This document shows, in pieces, positions 1 through 9,787 of a stretch of 64,000 nt of DNA. The translations under genes and the position numbers were made by a program. Position 1 is the stretch's first letter, and every line of letters begins with the position of its first letter. The notes beneath the pieces were generated by a model. That model had not been told where the DNA came from and searched no databases. It worked only from the letters and a program-made list of their open reading frames with translations. The stretch lies in assembly GCF_024733555.1 (NCBI RefSeq), contig NZ_JANIOF010000006.1:124001-188000 (forward strand), read 5' to 3'. This DNA comes from Paenibacillus sp. SC116 (GTDB lineage: Bacteria > Bacillota > Bacilli > Paenibacillales > Paenibacillaceae).

Positions 1-2
1 TT

Positions 3-716
3 CGTTTTGCTGATGGATATACAAAGCGTTCTAATTCAGTGAGCGCTATCTATAATCAGTCAGAAGTCCAATCTTACGAACAGCTATTAGAAAAGATCCA
101 CATCTGTGAAAGATTATACGAGGGTATGGGTCTTGATGTTATTTTTAAAATGACTCCTTTTGTACCTAGTTCTCTTGATGCTCTGTTAGCTGATGAAGGG
201 TATCAATATGTTGAACCTTCCAGTGTACAGGTACTTGAATCGTTGTACGATCTGAACGGGCTTACGGCGTATGGTGAACAAGCAGAGCAATTGGGAATAG
301 AATTGGAAGCATGCGAGTATATAAGCCAAAAGTGGCTGGATATCGTAGCGGACTTTAATCATCTTTCCACCCATAATCGCCAAATTACAAGACAACTATT
401 ATCGAACTCGCTGCTGCGGAAAGGATTTTTCATTTTATATGTGCAATCTGTTCCTGTTGCTTGCGGATTAGGTGTAATTGAAGGGGAGTATATCGGTCTC
501 TATGACATCGTTACTGCTGAGCCCTATCGCAACCAAGGCTACGGAGAACAGCTCATTCGTGGGATATTAAACTGGGCCTTATCAGTTGGTGTGAAGAAAA
601 GCTATATCCTTGTCGTACAGGGTAATCATAGTGCGAAAAGGTTGTATGAGAAGTTGGGGTATAAAGAGATCTATACGTACTGGTACCGTGTTAAAGCGAA
701 TAGCAATAAAGCATAG
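3..716 (+). CDS. GNAT-family N-acetyltransferase (5' truncated by window edge)
   Basis: The reading frame is open to the first base of the window, and the GTG at 39 is internal. The residues before it (RFADGYTKRSNSV) match the conserved lead-in of GNAT proteins of this type, so the N-terminus lies outside the window. The C-terminal half carries the acetyl-CoA binding motif A (RNQGYGEQLI), followed by a beta-strand and the V..NHSAKRLYEKLGY segment that ends the GNAT fold. Family knowledge: these enzymes move an acetyl group from acetyl-CoA to an amine; the substrate cannot be read from sequence. A bidirectional terminator follows, and the next gene converges from the other strand. No partner gene is visible. 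Confidence 0.85.
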   Translation, partial: RFADGYTKRSNSVSAIYNQSEVQSYEQLLEKIHICERLYEGMGLDVIFKMTPFVPSSLDALLADEGYQYVEPSSVQVLESLYDLNGLTAYGEQAEQLGIELEACEYISQKWLDIVADFNHLSTHNRQITRQLLSNSLLRKGFFILYVQSVPVACGLGVIEGEYIGLYDIVTAEPYRNQGYGEQLIRGILNWALSVGVKKSYILVVQGNHSAKRLYEKLGYKEIYTYWYRVKANSNKA

Positions 717-733
717 AGATGCCGTGAAAATGG

Positions 734-783
734 AAAAGGCAGTTCCTGTCCTTGCAATGTGCAGGGGATGGAACTGCCTTTTT
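734..783. terminator. Bidirectional intrinsic terminator
   Basis: The inverted repeat AAGGCAGTTCC / GGAACTGCCTT is flanked by A and T runs, between the convergent acetyltransferase and Ca2+ ATPase genes. Confidence 0.85.
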
Positions 784-797
784 GTATAAGATGAGGG

Positions 798-3527
798 TTA
801 CTCTCTTCCTTTATTTCGACTGCTCGTACGGATAAACAGTTTCACGATTTCTACAATTGGCACAATGCTAATTGCAGCTGTCACGACAATCAACCATTGC
901 TCGCTATTTAGAGGCACAACGCTGAATAAGTCGTTCATATAGGGTACCCAAATGACGACCAATACAAGGACACCTGCTGCAAGTGCTGCCCAGTTCAAGT
1001 ATCGGTTGGAGAAGACACCAATCGTGAATATCGATTTTGTATTGGAGCGAACGTTGAATACATGAGTGAGCTGAATGAGGCCTAGTGTTGCAAAGGCCAT
1101 CGTAACAGCGACAGATTCATCATAATGAGTATGTCCCCACCAATAGGTGAATAAGGTTAAAGCTGCTTCCAGTATTCCTTGATAAATAATGCTGGTGCCA
1201 ACGCCATCTGCAAATACGCTTGTCGCAGAACTGCGCGGTGGCTGCTTCATAATGTCTTGTTCCGCTTTCTCCAACCCAAGCGCGAGTGCTGGCAGCGTAT
1301 CGGTGACGAGGTTAATCCACAGGATGTGGATTGGAAACAGGATCTTCCAGTTCAATAACGTTGCAATAAATAACGTGATAACCTCACCTAAGTTGGCAGA
1401 GAGTAGAAACTGGATTGTTTTTCGAATGTTGCTGTAAACTTTTCGCCCTTCTTCTACTGCGACGACAATGGTGGAGAAGTTGTCATCCGCCAGTACCATA
1501 TCCGAAACGCCTTTGGATACATCCGTTCCTGTAATCCCCATGCCAATCCCGATGTCCGATGCCTTTAGTGCTGGCGCATCATTGACACCATCTCCTGTCA
1601 TCGCAACGACTTTACCATGTTTTTTCCAAGCTTGGACGATCCGTACTTTGTGCTCAGGAGATACGCGAGCATAGACCGAGTACTGGGTTACTTTGCTCAT
1701 GAACGTTTGTTCATCCAACTCATTAAGTTCACGTCCCGTGAGCACGCCACTCTCATCTTGAATAATGTCAAGTTCCTTCGCAATAGCGGCGGCAGTATCA
1801 CGATGGTCGCCAGTTATCATAATCGGACGAATGCCAGCTTCTTTGCATATGCGAACGGCTTCCTTTACTTCTTCGCGCGGTGGATCAATCATGCCGACTA
1901 ATCCAATAAAGGTCAGATTGGCTTCAACCTCGTTTGGTTCCATAGAATGCGGAAGATCAGGCTTATCGGTGTAGGCAAGGGCAAGCACGCGCAGTGCCTT
2001 TTGCGCCATCGATTTGTTGGCTGCCTCAATATTGCGCCGATGCTCTTCCGACATATCGACCGTTTGATTGTCAATGCGAATATGGCTGCATCGTTCTAAA
2101 AGCACATCGGGTGCGCCTTTGGTCATGACACGAAATATTTTTTTACCTTCCGTGTGCGGCATTTCATGTACCGTCGTCATCAACTTGCGATCTGAGTCAA
2201 ATGGCAGCTCAGCTCGACGAGGATACTGTTCTTCTCCTTCGCGCTTATCAAAATTCCGATGTAGGGCGAACTCAACAAGCGCCGTTTCGGTAGGATCACC
2301 TATATACTTGATTCGCTTTTTCCCGGAATGATCAGAATTATCCGCATCCGTATCACTTTCCGTCATTTTCGTATCATTACATAACGTCATGACTTGGAGT
2401 AGAATATCGCTCCCTGATATCGTGTTCAGGTCAGCTTGCTCATCTTGCAGCCCGCTGTTGACATAGACCTGCTTCACCGTCATTTTGTTCTGGGTAAGCG
2501 TTCCTGTTTTGTCTGAGCAAATAATTTCAGTACTGCCGAGTGTTTCAACTGCTGGCAGCTTGCGAATAATCGATTTGCGCTTCGCCATTCGCTGCACGCC
2601 AAGTGCCAATATAATAGTGACGATAGCTGGCAGTCCTTCTGGAATCGCCGCTACTGCTAAGGAGATGGATACGAGCAGCATCTCCAGCCACGCTCGCCCT
2701 TGAAACATGCCCACACCGAATATGATGAGCGCTACAACAATGATAATGATGGTGAAGTATTTCCCCAACTCATTAAGCTTTTTTTGCAATGGGGTGATAT
2801 CTTCATCTTCTTGCGAAATAAAGCTGGCTATTTTGCCGACTTCCGTAGTTTCACCTGTTCCTGTGACGATACCTACACCGCGTCCATAGGTAACACTGCT
2901 TGACATATAAGCCATATTTTTTCGATCGCCAATGACGACATCTGGCTTGTCCAAAGGAGCTGTATCTTTCTCAACGGGTACTGATTCCCCAGTTAATGCA
3001 GCTTCTTCAATCTTAAGAGAGGCTGATTCAATCAATCTTATATCCGCAGGTACAACATTGCCGGCTTCTAATACGACAATATCACCTGGTACAAGATCTT
3101 CTGCTTTTACTTCAATTGTCTTGCCATCACGTATAATGCGGGCGTTCGGTGAGGACATTTGCTTAAGCGCATCTAACGCTTGTTCCGCCTTGTTCTCTTG
3201 CAGTACACCGAGTACAGCGTTGAGTACGACAACGACAAGAATGATGATCGCATCCGTCAATTCGCCAAGAATCCCGGATATTAAAGCCGCTACAAGCAGA
3301 ATAATAATCATCACATCTTTGAATTGGGCGATCAGCTTTGCGATAATAGACTTACGCTTTGCTTCTTGCAGCACATTTTTTCCGTATCGCTCTAGTCTTG
3401 CGGCAGCTTCGGCTTCTGTAAGGCCGTTCCGCGAAGAATCAAGCTTGGCAATGGTCTCATCGTAAGATAGTGTGTAATAAGCCTCTTGCGAGGATGTATG
3501 TTCTTGCTGTTTCTGTTCTTGTTCCAC
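798..3527 (-). CDS. P2A-type (SERCA-like) calcium-transporting ATPase, YloB family
   Basis: About 910 residues, full family length. Numbering from the upstream ATG, the protein shows the actuator TGES (182-185), the M4 ion site AAIPEGLP (around 296-303), the phosphorylation site DKTGT (D342), the hinge TGDGVND (647-653) and an M5/M6 segment with N-x-x-x-D (WINLVTD). These define a P2A ATPase that extrudes Ca2+ (possibly Mn2+) across the membrane using ATP. In Bacillus the homologue YloB is linked to spore formation and germination. Start choice: AGGAG touches the ATG at 3536 directly (zero spacing), but lies 9 nt before an in-frame GTG at 3527. I therefore prefer GTG; the ATG start adds three residues. 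Expressed alone, divergent from the Ppx/GppA gene. Confidence 0.93.
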   Translation of the reverse strand: MEQEQKQQEHTSSQEAYYTLSYDETIAKLDSSRNGLTEAEAAARLERYGKNVLQEAKRKSIIAKLIAQFKDVMIIILLVAALISGILGELTDAIIILVVVVLNAVLGVLQENKAEQALDALKQMSSPNARIIRDGKTIEVKAEDLVPGDIVVLEAGNVVPADIRLIESASLKIEEAALTGESVPVEKDTAPLDKPDVVIGDRKNMAYMSSSVTYGRGVGIVTGTGETTEVGKIASFISQEDEDITPLQKKLNELGKYFTIIIIVVALIIFGVGMFQGRAWLEMLLVSISLAVAAIPEGLPAIVTIILALGVQRMAKRKSIIRKLPAVETLGSTEIICSDKTGTLTQNKMTVKQVYVNSGLQDEQADLNTISGSDILLQVMTLCNDTKMTESDTDADNSDHSGKKRIKYIGDPTETALVEFALHRNFDKREGEEQYPRRAELPFDSDRKLMTTVHEMPHTEGKKIFRVMTKGAPDVLLERCSHIRIDNQTVDMSEEHRRNIEAANKSMAQKALRVLALAYTDKPDLPHSMEPNEVEANLTFIGLVGMIDPPREEVKEAVRICKEAGIRPIMITGDHRDTAAAIAKELDIIQDESGVLTGRELNELDEQTFMSKVTQYSVYARVSPEHKVRIVQAWKKHGKVVAMTGDGVNDAPALKASDIGIGMGITGTDVSKGVSDMVLADDNFSTIVVAVEEGRKVYSNIRKTIQFLLSANLGEVITLFIATLLNWKILFPIHILWINLVTDTLPALALGLEKAEQDIMKQPPRSSATSVFADGVGTSIIYQGILEAALTLFTYWWGHTHYDESVAVTMAFATLGLIQLTHVFNVRSNTKSIFTIGVFSNRYLNWAALAAGVLVLVVIWVPYMNDLFSVVPLNSEQWLIVVTAAISIVPIVEIVKLFIRTSSRNKGRE

Positions 3528-3890
3528 TGATGTCATCTCCTAGGGATTAGTCTTGTACATAGGACGAGGCCGTGTACTACCGTACAAGCCCTCGAATAGA
3601 ATTAGAGACTCGGCGTTCAATTTACCTAGCGTCGATCCAATAAGTATCGATAAGATATAGTAACGTCATTAACAAGATTTGAAGCTGCGAAACTGGGTCG
3701 GAACTCGGACCGTGATTGCATAACGGCACACAATAGCATGTGGAAAAACGTACAAATTCATTCGCTTATCATATATGTTTAGTCAAATGGGAACGTTCAT
3801 GGTTAAATAGAGTTATACGTGAGCAAGGTTAGCAAAATTATTGATGAAAAGTTTAATGAAAAGTTCGTTATTGGTAAGGAGGAGCGGGAG
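3528..3890. other. Divergent intergenic region, Ca2+ ATPase / Ppx-GppA
   Basis: No gene is supported here. The open frame running from GTG 3819 into the Ppx/GppA gene has no ribosome binding site and no family similarity in its first 24 codons. The region must hold the two divergent promoters, but I cannot place confident -35/-10 boxes. Confidence 0.5.
3565..3594 (-). promoter_or_regulatory. Hairpin in leader of the Ca2+ ATPase gene
   Basis: CGAGG..TGTAC pairs with GTACA..CCTCG. The segment 3582-3588 can instead pair with CTTGTAC at 3552-3558, so two exclusive hairpins are possible. It lies 38 nt or more upstream of the start codon. Function unknown. Confidence 0.3.
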
Positions 3891-5435
3891 ATGCACGATT
3901 CTGTCTGCAGCGATGAACAGGCTTCGATTCGCCACATCGGCATTATGGATATTGGATCGAACTCCGCCCGTTATATGATAGCTAAGTTGTATGCGAATCG
4001 TACCTTTCATATGTTGGATCAAGGAAAGGAAACGATACGGCTCGGAGCTGGATATGACGAAGAAGGGAGTATTCCAAATCAGAAGGTGGACGAGCTGCTG
4101 TCGGTCATTCATCGATTCAAACAGCTCGGAGAAAATTATCAGCGTTGTGAATGGATAGCAGTTACGACCGCAGCCATGCGCAAAGCTGCGAATAGTGAGT
4201 ATATCGTTCGTAGAATTTATGAGGAAACAGGCATTACCGTGCAAATGATTAGTGGGGATAGCGAAGCATATCTCGATTATGTTGCTGTACTATCAACAGT
4301 GGATGTTCAAGATGCAGTCATTATGGACATGGGCGGCGGTTCTACGGAATTTATATGGATGGAGAACCGTCAGTTCAAGGAAAGTATTAGTCTGCCAGTC
4401 GGAGCGTTGACGATAGCGGAAGATTACGAAGTAGAAAATGCACTGACAGCAGATACGGAGACGTATCTTCGATCGATGACCCGCTATTGGTTAAGGCATG
4501 TACATTGGCTCAAGGAAGCCCAAGGGTTACCGCTGGTGGCCATTGGAGGGACGCTTCGCACGTTAGCGAAGATGGATATCGATGAACGGGAGTATGGTGT
4601 CGACTCCCTGCATCATTATGAATTTATGCCTGAAGAGGTCGAAGACTGGCATCAGCGTATAAAAGGAATGGACTTGGAAGAGAAGCAGGCGCTGCCTGGT
4701 TTGTCTAAGGATCGTGCGGCTATACTGACGGGATCTCTAACTTTTATAAATGAATGCTTGCTTAGGTTCGACTCATCAAAAGTAATGGTTAGCGCCAAAG
4801 GTGTGCGCGAAGGTGTGCTGTTCGATATGCTGCGTGGAGAAGGGATACACATTGATCATCCACTGAAGTTCAGCATTTATCATCTTCAGCATCGTTTGGG
4901 CTTGAATCGTATACAAGCTGATCGGTTATGGCAGCTTACCAATGCTCTTATGCAAGAGCTCCAGCCTATACTTGGTTGGGAAGAGGAATGGAAGCGAATC
5001 GTATATGCAGCTGCGCAACTGCATGATATTGGCGTATCTGTAAGTCATATGGAACGGGAACGTCATACCTTTTACATGATTCGTCATGCAGAGTTGTATG
5101 GCCTGACCCCTCGCCAAATTGCATTGAGCGCCCTCGTAGCTACGATGGACTTTAAGCATAAGGTTCCTAGAGAGTGGGCGGAAGTAGAAGCCATTCTTCA
5201 ACCTAGAGATCAGACGATGGCTGCTAAAATGGGTTTGATTATGCGCTTGGCGCTTGACCTAACACGCACATACGGCTGCCAAACAGCAGAGGATGTCTCC
5301 TGTACGGTTAAGGATGGAGAAATCATTCTTATGCTGCAAGGAGCTGCTGCCCATATGTCTTGGCGGGGGACGGATATGTATGCACTTCGCGCTGGTTTCC
5401 GTCGTTGGTTAAAACGAGAATTGAAGCTGTCCTAA
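3891..5435 (+). CDS. Ppx/GppA phosphatase family protein with C-terminal HD domain
   Basis: 514 residues. The N-terminal half is an ASKHA-fold Ppx/GppA domain: the phosphate-1 loop MDIGSNSAR near residue 20, the T-T-A-A-x-R motif, and the phosphate-2 loop DMGGGSTEF near residue 145. The C-terminal half is HD-like, with AAQLHDIG and later ALVATMDFKHK, as in exopolyphosphatases. Known for the family: hydrolysis of inorganic polyphosphate and/or the pentaphosphate of (p)ppGpp. The activity here is not determined by sequence, and no ppk is adjacent. Start: the frame is open from GTG 3819, but a strong GGTAAGGAGGAG sits just upstream of ATG 3891 and homology begins after it. Confidence 0.9.
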   Translation: MHDSVCSDEQASIRHIGIMDIGSNSARYMIAKLYANRTFHMLDQGKETIRLGAGYDEEGSIPNQKVDELLSVIHRFKQLGENYQRCEWIAVTTAAMRKAANSEYIVRRIYEETGITVQMISGDSEAYLDYVAVLSTVDVQDAVIMDMGGGSTEFIWMENRQFKESISLPVGALTIAEDYEVENALTADTETYLRSMTRYWLRHVHWLKEAQGLPLVAIGGTLRTLAKMDIDEREYGVDSLHHYEFMPEEVEDWHQRIKGMDLEEKQALPGLSKDRAAILTGSLTFINECLLRFDSSKVMVSAKGVREGVLFDMLRGEGIHIDHPLKFSIYHLQHRLGLNRIQADRLWQLTNALMQELQPILGWEEEWKRIVYAAAQLHDIGVSVSHMERERHTFYMIRHAELYGLTPRQIALSALVATMDFKHKVPREWAEVEAILQPRDQTMAAKMGLIMRLALDLTRTYGCQTAEDVSCTVKDGEIILMLQGAAAHMSWRGTDMYALRAGFRRWLKRELKLS

Positions 5436-5468
5436 TCAGGATAAAGCAATAGAAAATGAGTTATAAAC

Positions 5469-5537
5469 AATAAGCCGCCCACAAGCCTGCTGTCTCAAAA
5501 TGGACAAGCATTATTGGCTTGGAGGGCGGCTTATTTG
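5469..5537. terminator. Terminator between convergent genes
   Basis: AATAAGCCGCCC (5469-5480) pairs with GGGCGGCTTATT (5524-5535), a perfect 12-bp stem with a long loop, followed by T-rich sequence. It serves the Ppx/GppA gene and possibly the converging gene. Confidence 0.7.
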
Positions 5538-5585
5538 TTGTAGCGTTACATGTATCTGATAAGTTAAATTTCGTGCCAGAACCGA

Positions 5586-6599
5586 TTAAGAAGACCAAAT
5601 AGGATCTTCAATTACGATAGGACGGTTGTGTTCTAGTGGAAGCCCTGTCTCGTAGGAGTGATTGCCAACGGCCTGCTGGAGTGCTTGTTTGGCAGCAGCT
5701 ACATTTGGTATTTGCGCATTGTGAATCCAAGAAACGTCGTTCCAATGCGTTCCCTTATCATTATCTGTATCGGAGGCAAGCTCTCGTGCTCGCCAATAGG
5801 TTAGAGCAGCCCGTATGGCCTGCGCTGCATCCTCGGCAGCTGTCTCCCACATATCCCACACACTTGTGCTTGTTAGCTGCTCCAAACCTGTTGGATCAGG
5901 CCATGGTCGGCGTGCTTCGTTCATAACGTCATAAGGAGCTACTTTTTTCTTGTACATCATCGGCTCAATCTGATTGAATGTAACAATTCGTTTCCAGCCA
6001 TATGGATCGTGGAAGAGTTTCTGTGCTTGCACCATATCACGTATGGATTCATTCCATGCCTCACGACGTATCAGTCCATCAAATTCAGGATAATGAGCTG
6101 CTACGACTGCTTCAAACGAATCTAGCATGTTCGCTGAGAAGCTTGGGCCCACGTCAATCCACTTCCATACAGGGGTTCGCCACGTTTCCACCCCCAGCTT
6201 GCGCTTAGCTACATGAGTATCCATCAGCACCTCAAAGCGTTGATGATCCCATTTCTTGAATCCTGACCGTACAAATACGTAAGGGTGCATATGACGATCG
6301 AGAATATGATGCAGCAAAAATCCGAGCACATATACCGCATCGGAACGATCTGCAGGATTAGAACGAGTGAGTAGATCCATCAAGACAGGGCCACATTGTT
6401 GATTATGCATGGCGCTGCCGACTTTGTTCATCGTCTTGTCTTGTTTCCAAGGCAGGAAATGATGATAGAACAAGAAGTCTGGGCCTTGGCAGCCCATATT
6501 GAACCATTTGCTAGACGAATGGTCTTCCATCCACGAAGAAAGGCCTGCCTCCTTTACTACTTCTTGGCCAAAAATCATATGAGTCCAAATGTTAGGCAT
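5586..6599 (-). CDS. Zinc-dependent phospholipase C-like protein
   Basis: 337 residues. It starts MPNIWTH, followed by GCQGPDFLFYHHF near 55 and LGFLLHHILDRHMHPY near 95. This spread of His/Asp residues is typical of the Zn_dep_PLPC (S1/P1 nuclease-like fold) family, whose members coordinate a trinuclear zinc site with the N-terminal residues, His and Asp. There is no signal peptide, unlike secreted PLCs, so it is probably cytosolic and its substrate is unknown. A purine-rich GGGGGAAA precedes the start. Transcribed alone, divergent from the GH125 mannosidase gene. Confidence 0.8.
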   Translation of the reverse strand: MPNIWTHMIFGQEVVKEAGLSSWMEDHSSSKWFNMGCQGPDFLFYHHFLPWKQDKTMNKVGSAMHNQQCGPVLMDLLTRSNPADRSDAVYVLGFLLHHILDRHMHPYVFVRSGFKKWDHQRFEVLMDTHVAKRKLGVETWRTPVWKWIDVGPSFSANMLDSFEAVVAAHYPEFDGLIRREAWNESIRDMVQAQKLFHDPYGWKRIVTFNQIEPMMYKKKVAPYDVMNEARRPWPDPTGLEQLTSTSVWDMWETAAEDAAQAIRAALTYWRARELASDTDNDKGTHWNDVSWIHNAQIPNVAAAKQALQQAVGNHSYETGLPLEHNRPIVIEDPIWSS

Positions 6600-6761
6600 A
6601 AGTCTTTCCCCCTGAATATGTCATGTTTTTATCTGTAATCCGATTACCTTCTATACTCTACAAAGATGAACGGCTCATGGTTTATTGTCAACCCTTTCTC
6701 TATGTAAATCGGTTTATTCCAAACGGATCATGAGCAATAGCTACAATTGCAGACTAGCATG

Positions 6762-6775
6762 ATAAAGCGTTTACA
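6762..6775. promoter_or_regulatory. Weak second cre-like site
   Basis: ATAAAGCGTTTACA fits 12 of 14 positions of the catabolite-responsive element TGWNANCGNTNWCA. It lies 24 bp upstream of the better site. Confidence 0.35.
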
Positions 6776-6799
6776 TGTACACTAAGTAGTGTTCATATG

Positions 6800-6813
6800 T
6801 GTTAGCGTTAACA
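6800..6813. promoter_or_regulatory. Candidate CcpA cre site inside a 32-bp imperfect palindrome
   Basis: TGTTAGCGTTAACA matches all constrained positions of TGWNANCGNTNWCA. It sits at the centre of a wider imperfect palindrome (6791-6822, 13 of 16 paired positions). It lies about 60 bp upstream of the GH125 start, so CcpA or another LacI/GalR repressor probably controls that gene. Confidence 0.6.
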
Positions 6814-6871
6814 TATGTGAACTTTCATACGGTTGCTTAGAGAATATGTGGAGAGATAGGTGGAGAGAAGT

Positions 6872-8194
6872 ATGGAACAGTTCCGATTACCGAAAATTGA
6901 CGTGCCTAAGATGGAGCTGCCTAAAGCAGTAAAACAGGTATTGGCTGAAGCGGAGGTGCAATTAGCCCATCGTCCGAAGCTGCTGAAAATGTTCAAAAAT
7001 TGTTTCCCTAACACACTCGAAACGACAACAAAGCTATTGGATGATGGCACTACCTTTGTTCTAACGGGGGATATTCCAGCTATGTGGCTGCGTGACTCTG
7101 TGGAACAGGTCATTCATTATGTGCCATTTGCTAAAGACGATGCAGATCTTCAACGCATTATCGGCGGTCTTATTAAGCGTCATATGTTCTATATTAACTT
7201 GGATCCGTACGCAAATGCATTTAACGAAACAGCAAATGATTGGCACTGGGATGCGAACGATCAAACCGATATGTCCCCTTGGGTGTGGGAGCGTAAGTAC
7301 GAGTTGGATTCCATGTGCTTCTCAATCCGTCTTGCTTATATGTATTGGAAGGAGACGGGGCGCACCGATATTTTTGACACCAACTTTAAGTCAGCGATGC
7401 GAAAAATAATAGATGTGTGGAAAACGGAGCAGCGTCACTTTGAGCAATCACCGTATCGCTTCCATCGTGAAAATTGTCCAGACATTGATACCTTGCGCAA
7501 TGATGGGATGGGCATGCCTGTTAACTATACAGGAATGACTTGGTCTGGCTTCCGTCCTAGTGATGATGCCTGTGACTTCCATTATCATATTCCGTCTAAT
7601 ATGTTCGCCGTCGTATCGCTTCGTCAAATGCAAGAAATCGCGAAATACGGTTTCCGAGATGAAGCTTTCGTAGCGGAGATGCATAAGCTGGAAAAAGAAA
7701 TTGATCATGGTATTCAGTTGTACGGTGTCGTGACGCATCCGACTTATGGCCGCATTTACGCTTATGAGACAGATGGATACGGCAACAACTGCTTGCTCGA
7801 TGATGCGGGTACACCAAGCTTAATTTCGATTCCGTATATCGGGTATGCGTCAGCTGATGATCCGATTTATCAAAATACGCGCCGCTTTATTTTAAGTAAG
7901 GAAAATCCGTTCTACTTTGAAGGAAAAGCAGCGAAGGGAATTGGAAGCCCGCATACACCAGACGGCTATATTTGGCATATGGCGCTCTCCATGCAGGGAC
8001 TGACAGCTTCTTCTGATGAGGAAATGTTGGACATGCTTGCGATGCTTGAAGCGACAGATGCGGATACAGGCTATATGCATGAAGGTTTCCATTCTGATGA
8101 TCCTTCTATCTTTACACGTCCATGGTTTGCTTGGTCGAACAGTTTGTTCGCTCAGCTTGTTCTCAAAGCGATGCAAAGTGGGTTGCTTAAATAG
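6872..8194 (+). CDS. Glycoside hydrolase family 125 (exo-alpha-1,6-mannosidase type)
   Basis: 440 residues, standard family length. Motifs along the chain are GDIPAMWLRDS (near 70), ANDWHWD, MSPWVWERKYELDS, YTGMTWSGFRPSDDA (near 220), YETDGYGN.CLLDDAG and GSPHTPDGYIWHMAL. These are the conserved blocks of GH125, which removes non-reducing alpha-1,6-linked mannose with inversion. No signal peptide is present, so it acts inside the cell, probably on imported mannosides. No transporter or other mannoside gene is adjacent. Start: GTG 6860 is possible, but GGTGGAGAG gives correct spacing to ATG 6872. A cre-type operator upstream suggests catabolite control. Confidence 0.92.
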   Translation: MEQFRLPKIDVPKMELPKAVKQVLAEAEVQLAHRPKLLKMFKNCFPNTLETTTKLLDDGTTFVLTGDIPAMWLRDSVEQVIHYVPFAKDDADLQRIIGGLIKRHMFYINLDPYANAFNETANDWHWDANDQTDMSPWVWERKYELDSMCFSIRLAYMYWKETGRTDIFDTNFKSAMRKIIDVWKTEQRHFEQSPYRFHRENCPDIDTLRNDGMGMPVNYTGMTWSGFRPSDDACDFHYHIPSNMFAVVSLRQMQEIAKYGFRDEAFVAEMHKLEKEIDHGIQLYGVVTHPTYGRIYAYETDGYGNNCLLDDAGTPSLISIPYIGYASADDPIYQNTRRFILSKENPFYFEGKAAKGIGSPHTPDGYIWHMALSMQGLTASSDEEMLDMLAMLEATDADTGYMHEGFHSDDPSIFTRPWFAWSNSLFAQLVLKAMQSGLLK

Positions 8195-8215
8195 TATAAA
8201 ATGGAATATACAGTA

Positions 8216-8241
8216 AGGACGAGCGCTGCTCGTTCTTTTTT
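8216..8241 (+). terminator. Intrinsic terminator after GH125
   Basis: AGGACGAGC-GCT-GCTCGTTCT followed by a run of T. Confidence 0.85.
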
Positions 8242-8388
8242 ATTCAAGAAACTTGAAATAAATATGTAATGGAAGTAGTGATTTATAGGCTGATTTCAGT
8301 ATAATAGTCTTAGTGTTTTCGGGTGTATAGGACGTATGTTACATCTTGAATATACTTCTTGGTGTCAGAAAGGGGCGAAAGATGTAAG

Positions 8389-8844
8389 ATGAAAGCCGAG
8401 TGGGTACATCCTTTTTTACAGTCTGCATGCAGCGTTATTGAACAAATCTTACAAGTTCGCCCAGAGCGTGGGGAACTTGAATTGCTAGCTTGGCATGGGA
8501 CTCATGATCTACATATCCAAATTGGCATGACTGGTCAGATGTCAGGAGTTGTTGCATTTGGATTAAATGAAGGAGCAGCAGTGAAGATGGCCTCCGCGAT
8601 GATGGGAGGCTATCCATTAGAAACTCTAGACGCAATGGGGGAAAGTGCGATCTCGGAGTTGGGCAATATGATTAGTGGCAATGCTTCAACGATGCTATTC
8701 AATCAAGGTATCCATGTTGATATTTTGCCGCCGCAGCTCGTTCCACTTCAATCGATACCGAACTGTGGAACCAATGCAATGGCAGTTCCATTGCATGTAC
8801 ATAATGTAGGTCGTCTGGATATTATGATGAAAATACAAGGTTAA
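8389..8844 (+). CDS. CheX-like chemotaxis phosphatase domain protein
   Basis: 151 residues. It matches the CheC/CheX/FliY superfamily: a pseudo-symmetric alpha/beta domain with the E-x-x-N signature inside SELGNMISGNA (near residue 88), which inserts a side chain to hydrolyse phospho-CheY. One E..N helix is seen, as in CheX, against two in CheC. Role by family: dephosphorylation of CheY-P or a similar response regulator in the cytoplasm; no che gene lies in this window. Start: ATG 8389; AAAGGGG lies 13 nt upstream, which is long, and upstream in-frame starts lack a site of their own. Followed by the SDR gene after 68 bp, possibly co-transcribed. Confidence 0.8.
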   Translation: MKAEWVHPFLQSACSVIEQILQVRPERGELELLAWHGTHDLHIQIGMTGQMSGVVAFGLNEGAAVKMASAMMGGYPLETLDAMGESAISELGNMISGNASTMLFNQGIHVDILPPQLVPLQSIPNCGTNAMAVPLHVHNVGRLDIMMKIQG

Positions 8845-8912
8845 GCACAGTTTGTATTCATGATGGATCAATGGTCCTGAAATGAAGTTTGCTGTACAGA
8901 AGAGGTGGAATT

Positions 8913-9707
8913 ATGAGTATTACGAACAATCATTCATTGCGAGATAAAGTTATTCTTATTACGGGTGCATCGAGTGGCATAGGTGCATTAATAGCTCGAT
9001 ATGCAGCAGAAGCAGGTGCCGTTCCTATTCTAGCTGCGCGATCTGCAGAGAAATTAGCAGAAGTGTCGAGTCAAATTACACAACGACATGAATGTATCAC
9101 CTTGGATGTAACGGATGCAGCGGATGTAGAACGGGTCATTCATGATGTAATCGACCGTTACGGTCAACTTGATATTTTAGTGAATAATGCGGGCTTTGGC
9201 TTGTTCGAGCTTACACATGAGATGGGGCTTGAACACTTTGAAGCGATGATGGACGTGAATTATATGGGGCTTGTTCGCTGTACGAAGGCAGTGCTGCCGC
9301 ACATGCTAGAGCGTCGAACGGGACATATCGTCAACATAGCTTCAATGGCTGGAAAAGTAGGGACTCCTAAATCTGCAGGATATGCGGCATCTAAGCATGC
9401 GGTACTCGGCTTTACGAATTCGCTGCGCATGGAGCTGGCGCAAACCGGTGTAAAAGTGTCTGCGGTGAATCCAGGCCCAATTGATACTCCATTTTTCCAG
9501 TTAGCTGATCCAAGCGGGCAATATGTGAACAACGTGCGCTGGTTTATGATGAAACCGGAGAAAGTTGCTCGTCGCATTATTCGTGTTATGGAACGTCAGA
9601 CTGCTGAAGTAGATCTGCCTTTGCTAGGAGCAATCGGTACGAAGCTGATGCAATTGTTCCCTGGACTATCAAGTCGCGTTGCAGGACGTATGTTGAACAA
9701 AAAATAA
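8913..9707 (+). CDS. Short-chain dehydrogenase/reductase
   Basis: 264 residues, classical SDR. It has the TGxxxGxG nucleotide motif as TGASSGIG (near 21), the structural NNAG (near 92), catalytic S..Y-x-x-x-K as SMAG..GYAASKHA (near 155) and PGPIDTPF after it. NADP preference is not certain. The overall arrangement, including the PEKVARRI..VM block near 215, resembles the YqjQ/DltE-like group, whose substrates are unknown. Start ATG 8913 has AGAGGTGG at correct spacing. The stop codon overlaps the left arm of the terminator. Confidence 0.88.
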   Translation: MSITNNHSLRDKVILITGASSGIGALIARYAAEAGAVPILAARSAEKLAEVSSQITQRHECITLDVTDAADVERVIHDVIDRYGQLDILVNNAGFGLFELTHEMGLEHFEAMMDVNYMGLVRCTKAVLPHMLERRTGHIVNIASMAGKVGTPKSAGYAASKHAVLGFTNSLRMELAQTGVKVSAVNPGPIDTPFFQLADPSGQYVNNVRWFMMKPEKVARRIIRVMERQTAEVDLPLLGAIGTKLMQLFPGLSSRVAGRMLNKK

Positions 9708-9733
9708 AGGCAGCCGCTCTGGCTGCCTTTTTT
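9706..9733 (+). terminator. Intrinsic terminator after the SDR gene
   Basis: AAAGGCAGCC-GCTCT-GGCTGCCTTTTTTT; the left arm begins inside the stop codon. Confidence 0.9.
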
Positions 9734-9787
9734 ATATGAATATACGCATAATTACTCAAAACGTAATCTAAGTTTACTCCAAAAAAT

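Noticed and set aside
39-41. GTG at 39 as the start of the acetyltransferase.
   Set aside because: The frame is open to the left edge and the residues before the GTG are family-conserved, so the gene is cut by the window.
2932-3465. 177-codon plus-strand frame inside the Ca2+ ATPase gene.
   Set aside because: Low-complexity Ser/Thr composition from antisense of membrane helices; the ATPase is full length and canonical.
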